NCBI GenBank assembly: GCA_019155205.2
Contig: JAHNZQ020000227.1
Coordinates: forward strand, 1,211,728 to 1,231,982
DNA length: 20,255 nt
Direction of reading: 5' to 3'
Source of the DNA: Gracilaria vermiculophylla
Taxonomy: Eukaryota > Rhodophyta > Florideophyceae > Gracilariales > Gracilariaceae
The position numbers and the translations under genes are program-made. The first letter of the stretch is position 1. Every line of letters begins with the position of its first letter. The notes under the pieces were generated by a model. That model saw only the letters and a program-made list of their open reading frames with translations. It did not search any database and was not told the origin of the DNA. Below, in pieces: positions 10,170 to 18,220 of the stretch.

Positions 10170-10376
10170 GAGGTTGCCCCGGCGACACGTGGCGTAAGAG
10201 ATATAAGAAATATCCCCAATAGTTTCTGGGATGTTTGTCATTGTAACAACCATGTTTTCATAGGTTTTCAGTAAAATTCTTAAAAATCTCATTATGTATT
10301 CTTGTTTAGAATTTTGTACCCGAAGCTGTTGTAGTTATGGTTTTGAACGTTTCATTTCTTCAATATTTTCTTTTAC
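10170..10376 (-). pseudogene. Copia-type Gag fragment (possible)
   Basis: Read on (-), one frame gives MKRSKP, a stop, then LQQLRVQNSKQEYIMRFLRI and LLKTYENMVVTMTNIPET. This resembles the central block of Copia Gag proteins, where a helix is followed by a x-KILRSLPxSY-like motif and a Thr/Ile-rich stretch. Frame continuity from 10376 to the end of the similarity near 10190 is broken by one stop only. No zinc knuckle follows. It would be a third Copia remnant in the window. The assignment rests on pattern resemblance alone. Confidence 0.35.
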
Positions 10377-11019
10377 TTAATCTACTTGAGAAAGCTTTTT
10401 AGACTGACATCGTTCTTCAGTATCCATTTTTTTGCCATACATTTATTTTTTAAACTTCAGATAATACTTCTCAGGAATTTGTTCCAGTTGCACAGGATTC
10501 AGCATACACTATGTTCATCATAGAAGGTCCGCAGTAGTTCAAGCACACAGCTGACGGTCTCTCTGTAGTCCAAGTAGATGAAGCGAGCCCTTATGTAGTT
10601 CTTGGAGGTCGCACTATTGAGATACAAGATTTCCAGTTCGAATTTTAGAATGCATGGGTGTGCATGGTAGATCTGTTCTATAACATTATGGGTTTTAAAA
10701 GAGATAATGCGATACTTGAGTATAAATTGAGTTGAGTCCTCTCAAGTTCTGGACTGATGATGTTTCCAGATGATCTAATCAATTCTACTGTGCAAGTCAC
10801 GACATCACCTCCCCAGGCCAGCTCCTTTTTTAGTTGGCATTCCGAGTAGGATGAAACGCTTTTCAGTGTTGGCGGATCACGCTTACGTCATTAAATATTT
10901 GTATTGGTTCCGAACCAGGCACGACGTTATTATGCTGCCACAGGACAAAGTATCAGATTCTTCCACTTTTTTCCAGACGGTGATATGCTATCCTTTTTTT
11001 TCGTGCATGTCATCCTGAA
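10377..11019. other. AT-rich stretch without identifiable gene
   Basis: It is AT-rich with T-runs. Frames on both strands contain many stops. It lies between the Gypsy integrase remnant and the Copia Gag-like fragment, so it may hold LTR or pol debris, but I see no motif. Confidence 0.3.
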
Positions 11020-12040
11020 TCACAGGTTTCCTTTCAATATTTTTAATCAAGTTGAAGTGGTGTGGGAGTACTGTTCCTTGAAGCCGGCCCAGTTCATCGC
11101 GCAACACATATGCTCCACCCCTGTTCTATGGTATGACTGTAAATGAACCTTTAGACCGGGAATTACATTTGGATTCTTTAAGTAAAATATCTCATTATTA
11201 CCGTAAACCCTGATAAAAATTTGCTCTTACCGACTATGCGGCGGTCGTGACTGAAAAAACGGGCTTCGTCATTCTTTGCTTCACGAATTCGTTTAGACTC
11301 TACAGGAAGGACATGCTCCGTAATTGGTTTCTGATGCAATTTCCAGAGTTCCCGGTTAATTGGAGATTCTTTTTTCCATAGGAAGAACCTTTCAAAATGC
11401 CTTTATTGTCCTACTAAATATTAGTGAAAACGGTCGGGATCCACTTAATGCAGGAATCATACATCTATACGCTAGGTGAACGAGAGGCACGTATGCGTTC
11501 CATCCATGCATCGCGCCATCGAATTCCTTCCGTAACAATTTTTTAACTGTTCTATTCATTCGCTCGACTGCTTTGTGTGCTTGTGTGTTGTACAGTGATA
11601 TAGGGGCGTGGGTGATTCCATTGAAATTTATTAGTTCTGTGATCAACTCGTTCACAGATTTGTAACCGTTATCAGACTAGGTGATCCTTGGGATTCGAAG
11701 AATTGGGAATGTATGCTAAAGTTCGCGAGTTGCATGTTCCATGCCTCTGCTTCGAAGGGGTTCAAGGATCGCAACCTTTTTTCGTCAGGAATACGGTAGT
11801 CAGAAGGGTTTTTTTTCACTATCGGATACTGGAAGTGCTGTCCAGAGGTACACTGCGATGTGAGTTCAAGGTAGCTCTGCGACAATCGAGTTCAAGGGAT
11901 GGAATCCCCGTTTCTAATTATTGTATCGTAGACAGTGGGATGCAACCTTGCGTTTCCATTTTGATGTGGTTCCGGATTCCTTCCCACCATTTTCCGTCAT
12001 TCTTCAGTTTCTTGAATACATCAGTTTCGCCAAAGTGTAC
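11020..12040 (-). pseudogene. Ty3/Gypsy-type integrase remnant: zinc domain, core and GPY/F module
   Basis: Three integrase modules follow in order on (-). The zinc domain (12037-11935) reads HFGETDVFKKLKNDGKWWEG then NHIKMETQGCIPL; one His and one Cys ligand remain, while the first His and last Cys are lost. The core (11673-11392) reads SDNGYKSVNELITEL, SLYNTQAHKAVERMNRTV and GWNAYVPLVHLAYR. The second Asp and the Glu are separated by exactly 35 residues, as in active integrases. The C-terminal module lies at about 11385-11020 in other frames, with IREAKNDEARFFSHDRRI, then KGSFTVIP, a stop, and NRGGAYVLRDELGRLQG. Frameshifts fall between modules and the segment around the first Asp seems shortened. 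It is part of an old Gypsy insertion of a lineage different from the chromovirus at 1.9-2.9 kb, since no chromodomain is seen. Confidence 0.85.
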
Positions 12041-12597
12041 CCATCTCGTGCTGAGTTGTTTATTTTTGGGCAATAATTGTACCACGGCGTGGCTGTGCGA
12101 GGAAGAAATGGCGCGTGTGCTGCGGTGCGTGGCGCTGCTCACATGCGAAATTGTGCCTTGCGCAGCAGTATTGGTGTACAGCTGTGCAATTATTAGCGTG
12201 CCGCGGGGGCGTGCGCGGCTGTGGAGACGATAACACGTTTGCAGGTGTTCCAATGAAGTCGTGGAGAACTGTTACTGTGTACATCTGTATGCACTTGCTC
12301 ATAAACGCGTGCCCCATCTCTTCTGAATACCCTCCGCACGTGTAAGGCGCACTATCGCCCTGTGCTCGCTGTCAAGAATCATGGTCGGAAACACTTTTCT
12401 ATGACACATGCTATTTACATCGAGCACGTGTTCTCGGGAAAGGGGCGTGATATACGGCTCTGCCCACAAAAATAGATCTTGCGCGTGCAACCTTATTTTT
12501 GTAAACAGAGCCGCATTGTGCGCATTGCGGCTGCACAGCCCAGGCGATCGTCTCCCGCTATCTCCCGGCCGCTGCCATTCTTGGTGATCCGTAGCAG
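12041..12597. other. GC-rich spacer upstream of the TATA box; no gene
   Basis: The stretch 12080-12240 is notably GC- and CpG-rich compared with the AT-rich debris to its left. Overlapping short ORFs on both strands have no motif. It could be the upstream region of the small (+) ORF. Confidence 0.35.
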
Positions 12598-12604
12598 TAT
12601 AAAA
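12598..12604 (+). promoter_or_regulatory. TATA box upstream of the small ORF
   Basis: TATAAAA lies 70 bases before the first ATG of the 110-codon ORF, in a GC-rich context. This is ordinary promoter geometry: a start near 12630 would leave a short leader of about 45 bases. Confidence 0.5.
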
Positions 12605-12673
12605 GCGCCCTCCGTGATTGCCGTGAAAGCTTGAGCCCCCGATCCCAAGTTATCACCCACTACACATCAACAC

Positions 12674-13006
12674 ATGTCAATCATGAGCGCTTTCTTCAAT
12701 CTTTTGGAAATGGATCTATACCTGGAGGGTGCAGTGTATGACATCTATCACTTTCCGGAGATTTCCTACACAATTCAAATACCGAATCTGAGAATGAACC
12801 AGTCCTGGAACTATTGGGTTATGCAAACGAGTCAACGTGATGTTTTCCACATCTACGTTTTCACCCGAACCAATTTCCGCAATTCGTTCTACCACACGGT
12901 CATGCTCTTGGAAAGCACCGAGCATGGCTCTTACCCGCATATCGAGCTAGAAGAGGTAATGTTTGTGTCCACAGATCCCATCGCCGAATCTTGGAGGGGC
13001 AGTTAA
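12674..13006 (+). CDS. Hypothetical 110-aa ORF, 3' end supplied by an LTR
   Basis: The ORF begins at the first ATG after a TATA box, in the context AACACATGTC, with a second in-frame Met three codons later. It encodes an aromatic-rich, acidic protein (LEGAVYDIYHFPEISYTI, QSWNYWVMQTSQRDVFHIYV). I recognise no family, signal peptide or membrane segment. The LTR of the (-) Copia element begins at 12989, exactly after codon 105. The last five residues (SWRGS) and the stop are therefore LTR sequence, and the protein is probably a truncated form of a longer host product. Read past the element, the frame would continue about 43 codons into 17680 onwards, but I see nothing to show these were once joined. 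It may be a real, interrupted gene or a chance ORF. Confidence 0.4.
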   Translation: MSIMSAFFNLLEMDLYLEGAVYDIYHFPEISYTIQIPNLRMNQSWNYWVMQTSQRDVFHIYVFTRTNFRNSFYHTVMLLESTEHGSYPHIELEEVMFVSTDPIAESWRGS

Positions 13007-13213
13007 GGTGAAAACAAGACGATCGGAGTTGAGGACTGTTTTTCCGAACATTGAAGAACAACAGTCCTCTTTTATAGAGATTAAGACTTATGGGAGCATA
13101 TTATCACTGATATGCTCCCGTAAACACATACAATAATGTAAATTCAAGCAGTATCCCGTTAACAATACAAATATAAATATGAACAGTAGTTCAAATGTTC
13201 AAAGTCACTGAGA
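12989..13213 (-). repeat. 3' LTR of the Copia element (225 bp)
   Basis: It is identical in length to the copy at 17455-17679 with 12 substitutions. On (-) it starts TCTCAGTGAC and ends CTCCAAGA, giving TCT...AGA ends instead of TG...CA. It contains a TATAAAA (13076-13070) and two imperfect palindromes (13031-13069 and 13088-13123), each with one changed pair. The pol stop codon lies 23 bases inside it. Confidence 0.95.
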
Positions 13214-14830
13214 TCCCCCCCTCGACCGGTGCGGGAGAAACATGTAGAGCCTTGCGATGTGAATCAAAAGTCTCTCCAATCAGAGATTTTGTAAACATAT
13301 CCGCTCTGTTGTTTGCAGAAGAAACGTGATTGATCTTGACAACTTCTTGATTCACTGCATCCAAAACATGATGATACCTAAGTTCAACGTGCTTCACTTT
13401 TCTCACTCCAAAGTTGTTCTGTGTCCATGAGATAGCGCCCATATTGTCCTGAAATAGTAGAATCGGTAGCTGCAATGGAAATTCAAGCACAGTAAAAATG
13501 TTTTTCACCCAACAGACTTGCTTGATACATTCCGAAAGCGCGTAGAATTCTGTTTCGGTTGTGGAGAGAGCTGTTGGTTTTTGAAGCTTCGAACTCCAAA
13601 TAACAGGAATATCACCAACAGTGATGACAAGACCCCCCCTAGAGCGACGCTTCTCGAGATCTCGGCCCCAATCAGCATCTGACCAAGAACAGACGTTCGT
13701 AGATACGTCGAGAGGAATCTGTAACCCGTAGGATCTTGTAGCAATTAAGTATCGCACCACTTTTTTCATACAAAGCCAATGCTGCAGAAGAGGATTAGTA
13801 GCAAATTTGCCTAGCATAGAGACTGCTGTTGATAAGTCTGGACGTGTTCGAGTTGAAAGAAACAATAAGGATCCCAAAACTTCTTTGTAGGGTACATTCA
13901 TCATAGCACAGCGTTCTTCTTCAGTGGGAGAGACCATAGGATTATAAAGGCAGTGTGTCTGAGGAAGAGGTGAGGACAAAAGAAGAGCTGAGGTTAGGCG
14001 ACAGGTTTCAATGATTATCTCAATAAGTGGACGTTGATGAAGTATGATACTGTCCGAAGATTCCTCAATGGAAAAATCAAGGTACCGATCGGTTCGTCCA
14101 AGATCCGATATGTCGAATTGGGCGCACAGTTTTCTTTTAACCCATGATGCAAAGTTAGGAGGACCAAAGATGCTGAGATCATCAACGTAGGCCAGAACAA
14201 CCACTGTATCCGAGCCTGTGCCATGTAGAAAGATACAAGGAGTGGACAGAAGCACTTTGAATCCAATGGAACAAAGATAGTTGGAGAGATGTTCGTACTA
14301 AAGTCGTGGGGCTTCACGGGTTCCATATAGAGATTTCACAAGCTTCACGATACGACCATTGGCTTCAGGGATATCCTTGATTGTTGGGAGTTTGACCCAA
14401 ACTGGACGACTGGCAGGCATAGTGGAGTGAAGAAAAGCACCTTTTACGTCCACATGTTGACGGTCCCATTTCATGGCAGTGGAGAGAACCATCATAATGC
14501 GGAATGTCTCAAAGTTTAGCACTGAAACATACAGGGTATCGGTTTCAGAAGGTGATTTGAAGTTTCCTCGTGCCACTAGCCTTGCTTTAAAGCGTATCGG
14601 CTTGCCACTGTGATCGCGTTTGAGGCGAAAAATGAAACCAGATGGGATTGGTTGACCATGATGGGGCGTTACATCTTCATAAGTATCAAGACTGCAGATG
14701 GTATTGAATTCAGTACGGACAGCCTCCATCCAATGGCTAGCCTCAGCAGAGGAGAGAGCCTGACGTAGTGTTAGGTCGTCGGATGTACTGATGGCGTCTG
14801 GGAGAGTGCGAGCTGTGATTGCCAGTTCCG
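13191..14830 (-). pseudogene. Copia reverse transcriptase and RNase H domains
   Basis: RT begins near WMEAVRTEFNTI and shows RFKARLVARGNF, RQHVDVKGAFLH and LVKSLYGTREAPRL before a TAG (14300-14298) in place of Trp. It then continues in the same frame to AYVDDLSIFG with both catalytic Asp. RNase H shows SWSDADWGRD, ALSTTETEFYALSE, FQDNMGAISWTQNN, KHVELRYHHV and ADMFTKSL. The stop lies inside the 3' LTR, so the PPT is coding. Except for one nonsense codon both domains appear intact. Confidence 0.94.
13214..13223 (-). other. Polypurine tract of the Copia element
   Basis: On (-) the tract reads GAGGGGGGGA and abuts the first base of the 3' LTR. It overlaps the end of the RNase H frame. Confidence 0.85.
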
Positions 14831-14999
14831 TTTCAAAATCAGAAGCATATCCTCCCAGGCCTAGATCGCAAGTAGACGGTTTTGCAGAATAGTGGGTAAG
14901 TCTCGTACTACTTTGACTCGATAATGAAGGTGATCTGATGAGATCTTGGCTTACTTCACCTCCTTGGGATCCTGGTGGCAGACGGCCATAGTCAGTGCC

Positions 15000-16044
15000 T
15001 GTAGGGACGTCATCGTCATCGTCATCGTCATCACTGAAATCGTTCGCAGTTACAGCAGTACCGGGCGCACAACGAGAAGTTGTCGGGGTAGGGGCCGGTA
15101 CGGTGCCATTAATTCCCGTGAGGCCTGGAAACTCATTCTCGATTAAGCGGACGTGTTTAGTCACAATTGTGCCGATGCTGGTGAGAATTTTGTACATACC
15201 ACCGCGGATGTGCCCAAGGTTGATTCCTTCTATAAGGCGAGGTTGCAGATTCTTGCGGGTGGCTGGACTGGGATCAGCAAGGGAGCAACATCCAAAAATG
15301 CGTAGATGCTTCACATCACGAGGTAGGCCGTTCAATAGTGCGATGAATGGAATGCGACTTGTGTTGTGATGGTAGTTGATGTCTCTGCAAAAAATAACGT
15401 GGCCCAGAGCATCTGTCCAGTAGCTTAAAGGAAGATGAGCTTGATCTAAACAAGCACGGATAGGTCCCATCGGAACTCCAATGTTTCTCTCTGCCAGGTC
15501 ATTCGAGGAAGGTGTATATGCTGTAGTTTTTGTCAACTTGACACCAAGTCGTTTCAGTACTTTTTGTGCTTTGAAAAACTCGGATCCTCCATCTGAGTGA
15601 AGGGAATATACTGTGTGGCTCGTCTGGCGTTTGAACCAGTTCACATACTCAAGGATGATACCAGACGCATCGCTTTTGCGAACAAATGGGGCCTCAAATA
15701 GATAGCGCGTGAATTCATCGACGATGACCATGTAGTAGGCATGACCAAGTTCAGATTCGTTCCCAACGAATGTGATATATGTTTGGAGGTGGCCAGATCG
15801 AGATGCAGATGTAAGAGAACCACGAAAGCTACGACGGAATTTTCCACTGGTACAAGGGATGCAATCCATACGTCGCTGGTGTGATACAGATAAAAGTTCT
15901 TTCTGTAGGAGCTTCTTGACATCAGTTCTAGTTGCAGTGTGGCCTAAGCGATCATGCCACAAAGATATTTATTGATTGGAAACACTAACTTCCTCTATGA
16001 TTTTATCAGGTGCGAGTCTGTAACCGACGATGCGTCGGACTGGC
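15000..16044 (-). pseudogene. Copia integrase domain
   Basis: After the frame change the sequence reads YRLAPDKIIEEVSVSNQ, a stop, then LWHDRLGHTATRTDVKKLL and CIPC (zinc ligands H, H, C, C all present). The core shows MVIVDEFTRY, HSDGGSEFF and SSNDLAERNIG. The second Asp and the Glu are 33 residues apart rather than the usual 35. The segment before the core, where the family has the first catalytic Asp (a D-x-x-G-P-like block), reads HLQTYITFVG, so that Asp may be Tyr. A D8 acidic run coded by a GTCATC repeat follows in the linker to RT. The enzyme would insert element DNA; this copy is probably impaired. Confidence 0.88.
15009..15032. repeat. (GTCATC)4 short tandem repeat inside Copia pol
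   Basis: Four exact copies of a 6 bp unit encode, on (-), eight consecutive Asp in the integrase-RT linker. It is in-frame and likely variable in length between copies of the element. Confidence 0.9.
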
Positions 16045-16059
16045 TTTTTTTGTTGAGAA

Positions 16060-16500
16060 TATTGGGAATTCGTGCCATCATGGCAGCAGCATGACCTGAA
16101 AGATCGCTGTTAATATCTGTAGAGCTAGAAGAACTATCCCCTGGGATGTAGTACAGTCCATCAGAATTTCGCGGGGCACTGCCAATGATAGTCAGATTAT
16201 CGGTGAGGTCGATGATGTGGGCTACGTCCGGTAAGAAGACAACAGCAAATTGTTTTGCAGTCAATGCTGGAATCGATAAAAGGTTCATTGCGATGTTTGG
16301 TGACATCAGCGTGTTGCTCAGGCTTACGACAGAGTTCCTTTCACCATGGGACCAACGTACGGGCATTACACCTTTCTCAGTAGCAGTGATTTCTGAGTTA
16401 TCACCGAGAGCGATCGGCACATTACATTCACTTCTCTGTGATATATGCCTCGATGATGAGGTCAGATGCACTGTTGAGCCAGAATCGAGCATTAAAGCAT
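16060..16500 (-). pseudogene. Copia protease domain
   Basis: The active-site block ALMLDSGSTVHLTS (D at 16486) has DSG in place, followed by VSLSNTLMSPNIAMNLLSIP and KQFAVVFLPDV, the conserved second half of Copia proteases. It would cut the polyprotein. The domain is uninterrupted, but the frame is lost just after it, at the A7 run. Confidence 0.88.
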
Positions 16501-16687
16501 GTTCGCTTCCAGTCCGAGTAGCCATTGCGCGATGTCGATGAACTGCAGCACGGTTGTTGGTCCGAAATGGTTTTGATTGAGTATCGTGACCATTCTGCAC
16601 GCTTAGATTGCCTCCAAAGCCATCACCAAGCTTTCTGGGTTCCTCAGAAAGTCTGAGTCTGTTCTCAGGATTAAGAGGGTTTAAGTA

Positions 16688-17347
16688 ACATCTGTTGGTT
16701 GTGTGGTTTTTTCCGCAGATTGCGCATTTCGGTCTTGCGGCCAAAGCTTTTTCTGAAGTGTGTGAGTCAAGAGTTCTAACTTCGTTGAGGAGCCTGGATG
16801 ATACACTTTTCCATGTGGTATTCTCGGCAGACAGTGTTTTGATAGCCGCCTACACAGGGTTTAGTTCTACTGCAGTGACGGAGGAGACCAAAAGGACAAC
16901 AGAAAGTTCATCTGGCAACTTTGTCTCCATTGCAGCAGGTTGTTCTAGAACGCCAGCCATTTTATCGATATGGCGTCCCATATTCTGTTTGATATCAGAA
17001 TATCTAAGGTTAACTAGCTCGCACATCTTCACAATGCGAGAAACTGTTGATTTAGATGCAAAATGATCATCCAGTCGTTTCCACATCTTGTAAGGATTTC
17101 CAATGTCACTTTCTATGACAAGAAAAGCTTCATCTGAAAGTGCGGAGACAATTAATCCACTAGCTTTCTTCTTGCTGAACTCCCATTCGGCTTTCTTCTC
17201 TTCATCACTGAAGGGATTTCGACCTTGACTGAGAACTTCTCTAATACCCTTGCCATGACAGGCGGCATCGATTCTGATTCTCCAAAGTTCGTAGTCGTGC
17301 TTTTCATCAAACGGGTGGATTCGAATCTTCTAGTTCTCAGACTCTAT
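16688..17347 (-). pseudogene. Copia gag domain with zinc knuckle
   Basis: After the lost start, the frame reads KIRIHPFDEKHDYELWRIRI, then FSDEEKKAEWEFSKKKAS, NPYKMWKRLDDHFAS and KLPDELSVVLLVSSV, the usual Copia Gag (UBN2/DUF4219-like) layout in which a core repeats W..L...F. A zinc knuckle, CAICGKNHTTNRC (16726-16688), closes it with spacing C-x2-C-x3-H-x4-C, one residue shorter than the common x4. Stops at 17330-17332 and 16850-16852 break the frame. Gag would form the virus-like particle and package element RNA. Confidence 0.9.
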
Positions 17348-17439
17348 TATTAAACAGAGTTCAAGCGACAGGTAGGTAGATATGTTTGAAGGATGACAAA
17401 GACCACAAGAAAGAATGCAAATCAGGCAGGCTTGCGAGG

Positions 17440-17454
17440 GCTGGGCCCATAACC
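17440..17454 (-). other. Primer-binding site matching the initiator tRNA(Met) anticodon arm
   Basis: The (+) strand reads GCTGGGCCCATAACC, identical over 15 bases to the anticodon stem and loop (CAT anticodon) of eukaryotic initiator tRNA(Met). The element RNA is therefore complementary to it. It abuts the 5' LTR with no gap. This is the site type used by Drosophila copia, which primes from a half-tRNA cleaved in the anticodon stem rather than from the tRNA 3' end. Confidence 0.85.
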
Positions 17455-17496
17455 TCTTGGAGAGGCAGTTAAGGTGAAAACAAGACGATCGGAGTT

Positions 17497-17589
17497 GAGG
17501 ACTGTTGTTCCGAACATTGAAGAACAACAGTCCTCCTTTATAGAGATTGAGACTTACGGGAGCATATTATCACTGATATGCTCCCGTAA
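17497..17589. repeat. Two perfect 14 bp palindromes flanking the LTR TATA box
   Basis: Palindrome 1 has arms 17497-17510 (GAGGACTGTTGTTC) and 17522-17535 with an 11-base spacer. Palindrome 2 has arms 17554-17567 (TTACGGGAGCATAT) and 17576-17589 with an 8-base spacer. The TATA box lies between them. The same pair occurs in the 3' LTR with one mismatch in each stem. Their role is unknown: protein-binding palindromes, cruciforms or RNA hairpins are possible. Confidence 0.9.
17536..17542 (-). promoter_or_regulatory. TATA box of the 5' LTR
   Basis: TATAAAG on (-). Transcription should start about 25-30 bases downstream, near 17512-17517, inside the loop of the first palindrome. Confidence 0.65.
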
Positions 17590-17679
17590 ACACAAACAAT
17601 AATATAAATTCAAGCACTATCACGTTAACATTACAAATATAAATACGAACAGTAGTTCAAATGTTCAGAGTCACTGAGA

Positions 17680-18220
17680 GGGATTTTTTTTCTTTTTTTG
17701 CGTCATCGCAAAGCACAAAGTCGCACGGAACCGCTCTGCAGAAAAGGAATAACTGGGCAGTACTTTACAAACCTTGCGCAATGCGCTTGCCAATAGAAAG
17801 TCGGAAAGGCAAACGCATCGATGAGGAGCTCTTTTTTTCTCGCCGTCATCGCCCAGGGCGTATGATAGTAGTTTACATAGCCACAATTTTATTTTCATTA
17901 CAAGTCATAAACACTAACTATCACCACGGCGCGTGAGATACAGTACACGAAAGCGATTTTATGCTTGCCACAACATCTATGAAAGAGCGCAACGGTCCAT
18001 GCATTGCGCCCATCCTCCTCGTGGCCCATCGTCCATACCGGCCGTCGCGCTATGGTATCCGCCTACTCCGCCCTTGTGCATGCTCTTGTAGCGCCCTTCT
18101 CACTGTGCACTTCCACACGCTTCCGCTCTCTGGTCCCTCCGCAGCACCTCGTCACTGGGCCGCAATAATGTGTAACGGACAGGGAATGTCCGCTCCAGAG
18201 CTATAGCAAGGAGCGCGATC
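17680..18220. other. Spacer right of the Copia element; no gene
   Basis: It starts with T8-C-T7 (17684-17699). A second T-run followed by a similar GCCGTCATCGC block occurs near 17831-17850. Short ORFs on both strands carry no motif. Confidence 0.35.

Larger units (their letters stand above)
13191..17347 (-). pseudogene. Copia gag-pol polyprotein, lightly damaged
   Basis: Gag, protease, integrase, RT and RNase H lie in one original frame, about 1385 codons. Lesions are: the expected start position reads ATA (17347-17345); stops at 17332-17330 (TAG), 16852-16850 (TAG), 15971-15969 (TAA) and 14300-14298 (TAG); and a -1 frame change at a run of seven A on (-) (16051-16045). The TAG at 14300 replaces the Trp that follows REAPRL in the family, a one-base change. 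The RT catalytic box AYVDDLSIFG (about 14192-14163) is intact. Everything between lesions is smooth Copia sequence, so decay is recent compared with the other elements here. No spliced or separate gag unit is apparent. Confidence 0.95.
12989..17679 (-). mobile_element. Copia LTR retrotransposon, nearly complete, 4.69 kb
   Basis: The element reads right to left: 5' LTR (17679-17455), PBS (17454-17440), gag-pol (17347-13191), PPT (13223-13214), 3' LTR (13213-12989). Pol order is protease, integrase, RT, RNase H, which is diagnostic of Copia. The two LTRs are both 225 bp and differ at 12 positions (7 transitions, 5 transversions, no indels), about 5% divergence, so it is a moderately old insertion. 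Coding capacity is broken by only a few point lesions. Flanking 5-mers (CCGAA on the left, GGGAT on the right) show no target-site duplication. Confidence 0.96.
17455..17679 (-). repeat. 5' LTR of the Copia element (225 bp)
   Basis: This is the right-hand copy, which acts as the promoter LTR. Its inner edge is fixed by the PBS, and its outer edge by the end of identity with the 3' LTR. The termini are TCT...AGA. It contains TATAAAG and two perfect 14 bp palindromes. Confidence 0.95.

Noticed and set aside
10106..10180. tRNA-like start with a GTTC...GAAC D-arm
   Set aside because: No anticodon or T stem could be paired and no GGTTCGAnnCC block follows, so it is neither a tRNA nor a convincing tRNA-derived SINE.
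10904..11146. 80-codon (+) ORF, aromatic-rich
   Set aside because: It is antisense to the GPY/F module of the (-) integrase.
16045..16051. Programmed -1 frameshift between protease and integrase at the A7 run
   Set aside because: The shifted frame meets a stop within 30 codons and Copia elements normally have one frame here. A one-base length change is simpler.
12989..17679. RIP-like mutation of the Copia element
   Set aside because: The 12 LTR differences are 7 transitions and 5 transversions, without a one-sided C-to-T excess.
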